Below the pieces are notes generated by a model, which saw only the letters and a program-made list of their open reading frames with translations, had not been told where the DNA came from and made no database searches. This document shows positions 1 to 8,168 of a DNA stretch of 64,000 nucleotides, one piece after another. Source of the stretch: Tunicatimonas pelagia (GTDB taxonomy: Bacteria; Bacteroidota; Bacteroidia; Cytophagales; Cyclobacteriaceae); assembly GCF_030506325.1 (NCBI RefSeq), contig NZ_CP120683.1:2294001-2358000 (forward strand), given 5' to 3'. A program made the position numbers and the translations under genes. The stretch's first letter is position 1, and each line of letters opens with the position of its first letter.

Positions 1-72
1 AATTAATGACTCGTTTACAAAATTCGTAATCTCATCATCATCCACCAACAGGATGCAATCTATCTGTTGCAT
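1..72 (-). CDS. Response regulator receiver domain, N-terminus only (cut by window edge)
   Basis: The first 24 codons on the minus strand read MQQIDCILLVDDDEITNFV and stay open to the window edge. The hydrophobic beta-1 strand followed by three acidic residues (VDDDE) is the acidic pocket that opens CheY-type receiver domains. The gene begins 16 bp after the stop of the histidine kinase on the same strand, so the two form a kinase-regulator pair. The output domain, if any, lies outside the window. Confidence 0.75.
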   Translation of the reverse strand, partial: MQQIDCILLVDDDEITNFVNESLI

Positions 73-88
73 AAAAAAATAACGGATT

Positions 89-2083
89 TTAACGCTTAAA
101 AAATACTACAAAAGTAGTTCCAGAACCGACTCTGCTCTCAACAGTAATTGTACCGCCCGCACCCTCAACAATTTTTTTAACGATATACAGTCCTACTCCT
201 GTTCCCTCTACATGACTGTGCAAACGCTGGAACATAGAGAATAGTTTGGTATCTTGACTTAAATCCATGCCCAATCCATTATCTGAAACTTTTAGTACGT
301 GGTGACCGTCCGTGGTATTGCACTGAATTCTTACAATAGGCTGCCGATTTGGATCATGATACTTAATAGCATTTGACAACAAGTTGTACACCACACTACG
401 CAAATTTTTGGGTGAAAAGTTGATATACTCACCAACATCTACCGTAACCTCTAGCTTGGTACCTGATTGTTCAATGAGCATAGCGAGATCCATTTGAACG
501 TCATCAATCATTTGCTTCAGATTGATGCTCTCCGTTGGCTGGTTAGATTGCTTCTGAAGCCGCGTGATTTCGCTCATATCTTCCAATGTATGAAGAAAAC
601 GAACAACGGATTTGTCTATTAAACCGAATACCTTCTGAATATTGGGTTTATTCATAACCTCAGCAGGTAGATGCCGCTCAAGCAGTTGCACTAGTGATTG
701 AATATTGGTGATAGGAGTTTTAAGATCGTGTGAAGCAGTATAAATGAAGCTATCCAGATCAGTATTAATGAATTGAAGCTGGCGGTTGGTATCGGTTAAC
801 TTTTGATTGCTGGCCTGTACTTTCGCATTTGCTATCTGTAGATCTTCGTTCAGTATCTTTTGCTCGCGCGTAATCCGATACAGGGTTTCTGCCGCGAGCT
901 TTTTTTCGTGAATATCGGTTGATGTACCTACCCACAACGTAATCTGCCCAGTTTCATCCCGCACAGGAACTGAGCGGCTCAGGTGCCAACGGTAGGTGCC
1001 ATCGTGACGCAGTAGCCGGTTTTCGTGCGTAAACTCTGATCCGGTCTGCAAAGCATGCCAATAGTTGGCTAACATATCGTGTAAATCATCAGCATGAACC
1101 ACCGGTCGCCACTTCCAACCAGCTAGTTGCTCATAGGCTAGTCCGGTATAATCAAACCACCGCTGACTGTAAAAGTCCACCGACCCATCGGGCAAATTCG
1201 TCCAAGTCATTTGCGGAATACTATTGAGCAAAGTACGAAAGTAGGTTTCGCTTTTCTCCAGCACCCGGCGTACTTCTACCCGTTGGGTAACTTCGGTTGC
1301 TACCATCACAATGCCCGTAACCTTGTGTTGTTCGTCCCGAAGAGGGTAGTACATAAAATCCCAATATCCCGTTTCGGGGCGACCGTAACGATTAATCTGA
1401 AAAGGCAATTCTTTAGCCACGTACGGATCACCGGTTGTCATTGTTTGATGGAGTAACTCTTCGTATCCTTGCCCTGCCAGTTCAGGTAATAGATCAAATA
1501 ACGGAGTATTAAGTGCCTGCTGTTGTGTCTGCCCCAGCAACTCAACGAAAGCAGTGTTGGCCCACTCTATAATGTACTGAGCCCCCCGAAAAACCGCAAC
1601 GGCTGCGGGTGCTTGCACAAACAGTGTAGATAAAAGATTGCGCTCAGCGGCAAGCGGCGGATTATCTAGCTCGAGGGGTACGCTTAACTTATGAATAATA
1701 TAGCTGAGAGAATTATGCTCATCGAGTACAGGGGTGGTAAGCACATGAGCACTTGCTTTATGATTACTTTCTTCCAGAGGTAATGATAAAAGTACCTCGT
1801 CTTGGTATTGGCTAATTTTAAAGCTTGCCTGGTGAGCTTGCTTGGTGTGCAATACTTCCTGTAGGGAAGCGTGCAAACAAGCACTGTACCCATTATCAGT
1901 AATTGCGAATACCTCCTTCAGTGGCTTTCCTACTATTTCTTGACGTACTTTACCCGTTGCCGATAAGTAGGCTTTGCTGGCTGTAAGAATGGATAAATCA
2001 GGCGAAAGAAGTAGGTATAAATCCGGAACTGTGTTAAATACTTCAAGCTGATCTGTCGAAAAAATAGCCATAGGGCTCAGCAA
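89..2083 (-). CDS. Multi-PAS sensor histidine kinase
   Basis: A 664-residue soluble sensor kinase; no membrane segment is visible, so it probably senses a cytoplasmic signal. The N-terminal 400 residues hold three PAS-like domains, the last two with PAC features (for example 'DGSVDFYSQRWFDYTGL' and 'RHDGTYRWHLSRSVPVRDE'). A short coiled coil leads to the HisKA dimerisation helix with the phospho-acceptor His in 'IYTASHDLKTPITN'. The HATPase domain follows with N-box 'NLLSNAIKYHD', G1 'VSDNGLGMD' and G2 'GTGVGLYIVKKI'. It should autophosphorylate and pass phosphate to the receiver protein starting just downstream. The ligand cannot be read from sequence. The 234-bp gap to the divergent lipoprotein gene shows no recognisable element. 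Confidence 0.9.
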   Translation of the reverse strand: MLSPMAIFSTDQLEVFNTVPDLYLLLSPDLSILTASKAYLSATGKVRQEIVGKPLKEVFAITDNGYSACLHASLQEVLHTKQAHQASFKISQYQDEVLLSLPLEESNHKASAHVLTTPVLDEHNSLSYIIHKLSVPLELDNPPLAAERNLLSTLFVQAPAAVAVFRGAQYIIEWANTAFVELLGQTQQQALNTPLFDLLPELAGQGYEELLHQTMTTGDPYVAKELPFQINRYGRPETGYWDFMYYPLRDEQHKVTGIVMVATEVTQRVEVRRVLEKSETYFRTLLNSIPQMTWTNLPDGSVDFYSQRWFDYTGLAYEQLAGWKWRPVVHADDLHDMLANYWHALQTGSEFTHENRLLRHDGTYRWHLSRSVPVRDETGQITLWVGTSTDIHEKKLAAETLYRITREQKILNEDLQIANAKVQASNQKLTDTNRQLQFINTDLDSFIYTASHDLKTPITNIQSLVQLLERHLPAEVMNKPNIQKVFGLIDKSVVRFLHTLEDMSEITRLQKQSNQPTESINLKQMIDDVQMDLAMLIEQSGTKLEVTVDVGEYINFSPKNLRSVVYNLLSNAIKYHDPNRQPIVRIQCNTTDGHHVLKVSDNGLGMDLSQDTKLFSMFQRLHSHVEGTGVGLYIVKKIVEGAGGTITVESRVGSGTTFVVFFKR

Positions 2084-2356
2084 ATAATCTTTTGAGAAAT
2101 TCTCAGTAGCAGCAATACTCCTGTACAGAGTGTCATCCGATGATTAAGAGCACTGAATCATTAACCGTTTTAAAGTTTCTTAGTAAGAAAATGATCTTTG
2201 TTTTAGTATCGTTTGCTCAATATCTCTAGGGCAAATAACTACAAGGAGCGAATAAAGTTATACTTCATCGGTAGGATTTATTCTTCCCTCTTCACACTAT
2301 TTTAAAACAGTATACCAATGGCATTAACTTTTGCCAGGAATTGCCGTTTTTACGGT

Positions 2357-2959
2357 ATGCGATTTCTGTCCCCCATTGTTTTTCTTCTGCTACTTAGTTC
2401 CTGCAATTACTCGGAGCAAATTTCCCAAGAATTGAATCAGGAGCCTTATTTCGATTTAACTGGCTTAGTAGCGCAACAACTCGTTCACTTAGACTCGCTA
2501 TATCCCTCAGTAGAGATCACGGCTACTATTAATGATCGTAAAGAAGTGGAAACCATGCGGAAAGATAGTGCCAATTGGGCCGAGACGCTTAAACTATTCA
2601 GCGAGGCCAATATCAATCTTCCGGTACTCCAGGGTAGCTACCAAGTTACCGACAGTACCGACCAAGAACACGGATGGAATATTCGTACTTACCAAGCTCT
2701 GAAAACGGCCAATGTTGAAATTCCGTACTTAGCGGTCTACTATCAAAAAACTTTACAGGATGTTCGGAAGGTTGAGGCTATCTTTCGGGAGAAGAATATG
2801 TTGTACCGAACCGAACGCCATATGGAAATGCAGCTTACCCCCGCTGAAGTGGGACCATTACTTACGGAGTACCAGAGTAGTGGAACGCAAAAAATGCTTT
2901 TTCGCGATAGTGTGCATTATCAGCTACGTGCTACATTAAAGTATCCCTCGCTAAATTAA
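2357..2959 (+). CDS. Uncharacterised lipoprotein
   Basis: About 200 residues with a signal sequence 'MRFLSPIVFLLLLSSC' ending in a good lipobox (LSSC), so it should be a lipid-anchored envelope protein. An in-frame ATG at 2318 would add 13 residues ahead of the signal peptide; the start at 2357 gives the more normal lipoprotein N-terminus. The rest is acidic and mixed alpha/beta, with no motif I recognise. It converges on the Wzc-like gene with only one base between the two stops, leaving no room for a separate terminator. Confidence 0.6.
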   Translation: MRFLSPIVFLLLLSSCNYSEQISQELNQEPYFDLTGLVAQQLVHLDSLYPSVEITATINDRKEVETMRKDSANWAETLKLFSEANINLPVLQGSYQVTDSTDQEHGWNIRTYQALKTANVEIPYLAVYYQKTLQDVRKVEAIFREKNMLYRTERHMEMQLTPAEVGPLLTEYQSSGTQKMLFRDSVHYQLRATLKYPSLN

Positions 2960-2960
2960 T

Positions 2961-5336
2961 CTAGCTTCTGCCAAAAATATGCTTCAGTCTTTCAACTATT
3001 CCTGGTAGCGGTTCTTCTGAGGTATAGTAATTTTGTCCATACTTTTCGTACGCATAACCATACTCGTTAACCGAATCTACGCTGTTTAAGATCAACGACA
3101 AATTCTCGTGCTTGCGCGTGGTTTGAATACGGTCAATATTTTTAATAAACACTTTGCGGGAGAAGTCTGCCCGAACAACGTACAGGGGAACATCTGCTTT
3201 TTCCATCACCAACGTTCCATCGGTAACCAGTCCTACCGGGGGAGTATCGATAACTACTAAATCATAGCGATTCTTTAGCTCTTCTAACGTATCGGCAAAT
3301 TTCTGGCTACCAATTAGCTCTGCCGGATTTGGAGGTATTGCTCCGGCCGAAATAAAATCTAGGTTGTCTATCTTTGAATGTCGAATGCAATCATCCAGCG
3401 TATATTTCTCAATGAGAATTGTGCTCATACCCTTTGCTGAGTTATCAGCATCAAAAGCAAAGTGTATTTTTGGCCTTCGCATGTCCAAATCGATCAGCAC
3501 CGTCTTCCGGCCCGACATGGCCATAATACTCGCCAGGTTTGTTGCAACAAATGTTTTACCTTCGGTGCTTACGGTAGAAGTCACCGATACCACTTGGCGG
3601 TTATCACTCAACCCCATAAACTGAAGATTGGTACGAATGGTACGAAAAGCTTCGCTGACGGCTAACTTAGACGATTCATTAACCACTAGCACCGCTGGCA
3701 ATGATTTGGCTCGCCTGTATTTGGGGATACTACCCACAACCGGCACTTGGGTGTACCGTTCTAGCTCCGATTGACTACTGATTTTATCGTGCAGTACGTA
3801 GGCAATGAGTAAAAAAGCTACGCTGAGCACCACTCCGGTAACGCCACCGGCTCCTCGTATTAATAAAACTTCGGGGGCTACCGGAGTACCTGGCAGCGTT
3901 GCCGGCAATAATACTACAAAATCGGTTACTGTGCCGGCCCTAGCAATTTCTAGCTCGTTTTTCTTTTGAATTAGTGAAAGAAATATTTCTTCGTACAGTG
4001 CGTAGTATCGCTGGTTACGGTTATAGTCCGTGCCCCGTGATGGGAGGCGCATAAACTCCTTTTCTATTTCTTCCCGATTTTTTGCTATCTCCTCTGCTTC
4101 TTGGCCTAGACTAACCTGATAACTTTGTAATAATTCTAGTATACTTTTCTTCAGAAGCGCAATTCGCTGATCTTTGAGCTGAATAGCGTAGGTTTTTTCT
4201 TTGTACGATCCTGCTAATAACTCTCGATCATTAATCAGCTTATTCAGCTCCTGAATGTGCGTAGTTACATCTGAAGGGTACTTACTGAACATGGTGGGTT
4301 CAGCCAGAACAACCTCTTCGTTTTCCACTTGCTTTTCTAACTCTGTTACCGCCTCTCGCATCTGAGTGAGCTCGAACCGCTTCAGCTCCAAAGCCTCCAG
4401 TTTCATAATAGCTTCGCCAATTTCTGAACGTAGATCGTTGGTTCGGTTCTGAATCGTAAAATCCTCAAAGTAGGTTTCGTACCTACCCAATCGATCCTCA
4501 ACGGTAGTTAGCTGTTCATCTAAAAACACAATCTGCTTTTCGGTAGCCTCGTTCTTTTTCTCCAACGTATATTCTAGGTACACCGAGTCCATAATAGCTA
4601 CTAGATCCCGTACCTTATGGCGGTCGTACCCCTGAAAACCGATACGAATTGTGTTGGCTTTCAGATTGACTGGCTCCACATTCATGTTTCTAGAGAGATA
4701 GCCCTTTACTGCTTTTTCACTGTTCACGGTAAAATAGTAGCGCGTGTCATCACGAGGCGATTCGTAATCTTCAGTAAGAGTTACTACAAAGCGAAATGAA
4801 GGGTTGCTGATTTCTTCTCCGAATGCGTATGCTCGCGATATTACTTCACTCTCTTCTTCGTAGGACAGCACAAATTGCTCATCGTTTAGTATCTCTATAT
4901 CAAAAGGACGATCATACGCGCCAACATCATAAATAGCGTATTGTACCCGAAAAGGAGAATTTTGGTAGCGCTCCTGAAAGTTGATCCGCCCCCGAGCATA
5001 ATAGCTGATATCCATCCGGGCTATTTCGGCTACTTTAGTGAAGAATAAGTCTGACTTAAGCAGCTCCACCTCACCCGCCATATTATCTAAGTTTTGCTCC
5101 AGGGCATTAATGCCTAGAATATTGGCCTGTTTCTCAACTCCCAGTTTCACTACCGATTCCGATTCGTAAACCGGACGAGTGTACCGAATGTACAGATGAG
5201 CTGCCAGATTAGTCAGCACTATAATTAACACCACCCACCAGGCGTGTTTCCGGAACAAGTAAATGAGCTTTCCCTGGTCAATTTGACCGGAAGCATTGCT
5301 ACTGTAGTAGGTAGATAGTTTGTTTTCGGGAGACAT
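2961..5336 (-). CDS. Wzc-like polysaccharide co-polymerase / tyrosine autokinase
   Basis: A 791-residue inner-membrane protein controlling chain length and export of a surface polysaccharide. The N-terminal Wzz domain starts with a membrane helix near residue 35, followed by a long periplasmic coiled coil, a GNVR-like stretch ('RLPSRGTDYNRNQRYY') and a second helix near 505-525. The cytoplasmic BY-kinase domain has Walker A 'STEGKT' (Lys near 594), Walker A' 'VLIDLDMRRP' and Walker B 'LVVIDTPPVG'. The C-terminus carries a tyrosine cluster ('EYGYAYEKYGQNYY') of the kind autophosphorylated in trans. It starts 6 bp after the Wza-like gene, so the partners are co-transcribed. Length and order are typical for Bacteroidota. 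Confidence 0.93.
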   Translation of the reverse strand: MSPENKLSTYYSSNASGQIDQGKLIYLFRKHAWWVVLIIVLTNLAAHLYIRYTRPVYESESVVKLGVEKQANILGINALEQNLDNMAGEVELLKSDLFFTKVAEIARMDISYYARGRINFQERYQNSPFRVQYAIYDVGAYDRPFDIEILNDEQFVLSYEEESEVISRAYAFGEEISNPSFRFVVTLTEDYESPRDDTRYYFTVNSEKAVKGYLSRNMNVEPVNLKANTIRIGFQGYDRHKVRDLVAIMDSVYLEYTLEKKNEATEKQIVFLDEQLTTVEDRLGRYETYFEDFTIQNRTNDLRSEIGEAIMKLEALELKRFELTQMREAVTELEKQVENEEVVLAEPTMFSKYPSDVTTHIQELNKLINDRELLAGSYKEKTYAIQLKDQRIALLKKSILELLQSYQVSLGQEAEEIAKNREEIEKEFMRLPSRGTDYNRNQRYYALYEEIFLSLIQKKNELEIARAGTVTDFVVLLPATLPGTPVAPEVLLIRGAGGVTGVVLSVAFLLIAYVLHDKISSQSELERYTQVPVVGSIPKYRRAKSLPAVLVVNESSKLAVSEAFRTIRTNLQFMGLSDNRQVVSVTSTVSTEGKTFVATNLASIMAMSGRKTVLIDLDMRRPKIHFAFDADNSAKGMSTILIEKYTLDDCIRHSKIDNLDFISAGAIPPNPAELIGSQKFADTLEELKNRYDLVVIDTPPVGLVTDGTLVMEKADVPLYVVRADFSRKVFIKNIDRIQTTRKHENLSLILNSVDSVNEYGYAYEKYGQNYYTSEEPLPGIVERLKHIFGRS

Positions 5337-5342
5337 ATCTAT

Positions 5343-6131
5343 TTACTCGGATAGCTGAGTTATTAGTAAGACTAACGTTATTGTACTGGTTATTAGACTA
5401 AAAATTGGGGAGATGTCCCGCAACACCTCTGAGGTTATTCGCTGCACGGGTTGTACATATATTATATCTCCTGGCAACACTTTCAGCGAGGCCTGCTTCA
5501 TACCCTCAACGGTTGATAAATTAATAAGCCTCACCTCGGGATCGTCGAGGTTACCCCGAATAAGGCGGATGTTATCGGTTCGGGAAATATTGCCTACCCC
5601 TCCGGCCAATGCTAATACTTCTACGAGATTGGTATTTTCATTCATCAGCGGAATTACTTGCCCACCTGCTGCCCCTAATACAATTACCCGTTTATTCACG
5701 TACCTCAGCAATACATAGGTATCTTCGTAAAACTCCTCGTACTGCTGTTTTAACAAATCAGTAGCTTCCTTCAGCGTGTAACCAGCAACCTCTACTTCAC
5801 CCACAAGAGGAAGTTCCACCACACCATTACTGAGTACTAAGTACTGGGGCATGAGTCGCATTTGGTTATTCTGATTCATCATACCTACTTCTCGGGCAAT
5901 TTCCCGGTTGGGATCAATTAGTAACTCCCCATCATTCGTGTATACCTCTACCTCCAAAAAATCATTAGGCTGGATTATATAATTTTTGTCTGCATCGGCC
6001 ACTGCTATTTGTAATTCTTCTTTTATGATCTCTTGCTCAGTGCTAAACAAAATACGGTTGCGGTACGCCCCACATGAACTTAGAAGAAATAACAAGCAAA
6101 CACAGACCGTAAGATGAAGGAGTACTTTCAA
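5343..6131 (-). CDS. Wza-like polysaccharide export lipoprotein
   Basis: A 262-residue outer-membrane polysaccharide-export protein. The signal peptide ends in lipobox 'LLSSC' (Cys20). A Poly_export domain begins near residue 52 ('NYIIQPNDFLEVEVYTND'), followed by SLBB-like strands ('RVIVLGAAGGQVIPL', 'LAGGVGNISRTDNIRLIRG'). The C-terminus has a hydrophobic stretch ('IFSLITSTITLVLLITQL') that fits the outer-membrane-spanning helix of Wza. It is sandwiched between rfbC and the Wzc-like kinase with gaps of 11 and 6 bp, forming the trans-envelope export machine with the latter. Confidence 0.92.
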   Translation of the reverse strand: MKVLLHLTVCVCLLFLLSSCGAYRNRILFSTEQEIIKEELQIAVADADKNYIIQPNDFLEVEVYTNDGELLIDPNREIAREVGMMNQNNQMRLMPQYLVLSNGVVELPLVGEVEVAGYTLKEATDLLKQQYEEFYEDTYVLLRYVNKRVIVLGAAGGQVIPLMNENTNLVEVLALAGGVGNISRTDNIRLIRGNLDDPEVRLINLSTVEGMKQASLKVLPGDIIYVQPVQRITSEVLRDISPIFSLITSTITLVLLITQLSE

Positions 6132-6142
6132 TAGCGTTAACC

Positions 6143-6700
6143 TTAAGTATACTGCTTCTGGTATTCAGACAAGCGAGGTAATGCCAAATCTTTATCGGAG
6201 ATAATGGGTTCCTGAATATCATATTTTTCCAGTTCCCAGTCGATGGCAAGATCGGCATCATCCCAAATGATTCCAGCCTCAGAAGCTTTATCATAAACAT
6301 TGGTACACTGATAGCTGAAAACACTTTCTTCTAGTGCCACAAAACCGTGGGCAAACCCTTCAGGTACGTAAAATTGGTTGCATCGCTCACTATCCAGCAC
6401 AACACTTTCGTAATGCCCAAAGGTAGAGGAACCTTTCCGAAGATCAACCGCCACATCTAGTACTTTCCCCTTACTTACACTCACCAGTTTACCCTGCTGA
6501 TAAGGTGGCAACTGCATATGTAGTCCGCGTAGTACCCCTTTGGTTGAGAAGGATTGGTTCGACTGGACAAATTGCCTATCTACACCGATTTCTCGGTATT
6601 TTTCTATATGAAATGTTTCCAGAAAGAACCCTCGACTATCTCGGTATAAATCTGGAATAATCTCTATTAGTCCTTCTATTGATGTTTTTCTTATCTTCAT
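6143..6700 (-). CDS. rfbC: dTDP-4-dehydrorhamnose 3,5-epimerase
   Basis: An RmlC/RfbC cupin of 185 residues, converting dTDP-4-keto-6-deoxyglucose to dTDP-4-keto-rhamnose for the polysaccharide made by the neighbouring genes. Family signatures include 'IEIIPDLYRDSRGFFLETF', 'FVQSNQSFSTKGVLRGLHMQ' with the catalytic His, 'GKVLDVAVDLRKGS' and 'FYVPEGFAHGFVALEE'. The start at 6700 (MKIRKTSIEGL) matches the family N-terminus; an ATG 15 bp upstream would add MLTSN. No rfbA, rfbB or rfbD is in the window, so the rest of the dTDP-sugar pathway is elsewhere or the product is another 6-deoxy sugar. Confidence 0.95.
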   Translation of the reverse strand: MKIRKTSIEGLIEIIPDLYRDSRGFFLETFHIEKYREIGVDRQFVQSNQSFSTKGVLRGLHMQLPPYQQGKLVSVSKGKVLDVAVDLRKGSSTFGHYESVVLDSERCNQFYVPEGFAHGFVALEESVFSYQCTNVYDKASEAGIIWDDADLAIDWELEKYDIQEPIISDKDLALPRLSEYQKQYT

Positions 6701-6762
6701 ATTGCTTGTAAGCAATTTTATGATAATAACTGGGAAAAGAAAATGCTTCCCGTAACTATTTA

Positions 6763-7878
6763 TTAGTTTACATTCATTTCATCTATGGCCCGAACGTATT
6801 TATCAACTACTACCTGCTGACTAAACTTAGCTTGCACCATCTCGCGTCCTCGCTCACCCATTACCCGTACTTCTTCCTGAGCCAGTTGAGCCATCGTTAG
6901 CATTTTCTCCGCCAAATCAGCAGCATCTCTTACTTTGCAAAGCAGTCCGTTTATTCCGTGCTTCACTACGTGCCGACAGCCCGGAGTATCAGTCGCTACA
7001 ATGGGTTTTTGTAAGCTGGCAGCTTCTAGTAACGTTCGGGGCAACCCTTCACGGTACGAGGGAAGCACCACACAATCGGCCTGTTGAATAAGGAAACGCA
7101 CATCATCTGTCGTTCCTAAGTAATCAACTACACCACTCTGAACCCACTGGTCAACCAGACCTACTGGAATTCCTCGCTTATGATTAGGATCTTTGGCCCC
7201 TAGTAGTTGGCATCGTACGGCAATACCCTGAGACTTCAACTGCTGAGCCGCCTCTATATATTCTACAATACCTTTGTCATAGATTAACCTAGAGATCACC
7301 AGGAAAGTGAATGTATGCTGGGAAGAAACTGGCTGACTATCTGGCTGAAATCGTAGCGTATCAATTCCCGAACCGGGCACTACATCTGCTTTATTACTAT
7401 TCAACAATCCCTCTCTGATAAATAGATCGTGGTCGTCGGGATTATGAAAAAATACTTTTTCGGAAAACCGGAAGGATACGCGATACAACCACTTAGCTAC
7501 CGCCGATACCATTCCATCTTGTAGAAAAACCGTACCCAACCCGCAAACATTATTAATAACCGGAATTTTTAGATAACTGGCCGCCAAGGTTCCGTAAATA
7601 TTGGGCTTCACCGTAAAATGAAGAATCAGATCTAGTTCTAACTTACCGTACAAACGGTATAGTTCTAAGATGAGGGATGCATCTCGCACGGGGTTTACCC
7701 CCCGGCTATCCATGTTTACATCGTACAATGTTATTCCATCCTCTCGCAAGCGATCGGAATAAGGGTCGGGCGGGGCAATTGAGACCACCTGATGACCTTG
7801 CTGCTGAAGAGCCTGGATTAATCCTAATCGGAAATTGTAAATGTTCCAAGCGGTGTTGGTAACAAGCGCAATTCTCAT
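6763..7878 (-). CDS. GT-B glycosyltransferase (family 4)
   Basis: A 371-residue retaining glycosyltransferase of GT4 type. The N-terminal domain begins 'MRIALVTNTAWNIYNFRLGL' and the C-terminal Glycos_transf_1 domain contains 'FTFLVISRLIYDKGIVEYIEA'. The nucleotide-sugar/phosphate-binding EX7E motif appears in 'PSYREGLPRTLLEAASLQKP'. It is the first gene of the leftward exopolysaccharide operon (glycosyltransferase, rfbC, Wza-like, Wzc-like) and presumably adds one sugar to the lipid-linked repeat unit. Sugar specificity cannot be read from sequence. The 290 bp upstream, toward the E1 dehydrogenase, probably hold the operon promoter, but I see no clear box there. Confidence 0.88.
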   Translation of the reverse strand: MRIALVTNTAWNIYNFRLGLIQALQQQGHQVVSIAPPDPYSDRLREDGITLYDVNMDSRGVNPVRDASLILELYRLYGKLELDLILHFTVKPNIYGTLAASYLKIPVINNVCGLGTVFLQDGMVSAVAKWLYRVSFRFSEKVFFHNPDDHDLFIREGLLNSNKADVVPGSGIDTLRFQPDSQPVSSQHTFTFLVISRLIYDKGIVEYIEAAQQLKSQGIAVRCQLLGAKDPNHKRGIPVGLVDQWVQSGVVDYLGTTDDVRFLIQQADCVVLPSYREGLPRTLLEAASLQKPIVATDTPGCRHVVKHGINGLLCKVRDAADLAEKMLTMAQLAQEEVRVMGERGREMVQAKFSQQVVVDKYVRAIDEMNVN

Positions 7879-8168
7879 GGAAAATAATTAATTGTAAGCC
7901 AGCTATTATTCCGACGTAATTACTACCCAGAGGTAGACGGGCTAATAGTTGAGCGCAATATACAATTTCCAATTTCTAAGCAATAACTACCTCAAAATCA
8001 GGGAGAGAGACCTTATGTAACTTTTTGAAAAAATTAACTGTAAGCTAAGTGGAAAGATAAAAGAAAAGGGATATAAATATTATAATAGCAAGAAACTATT
8101 ATACTGGAACTATATGCTTGACCATTTTATGAACTGCACCTGCTGTAAGAAAAGGGATCAGATAGTAT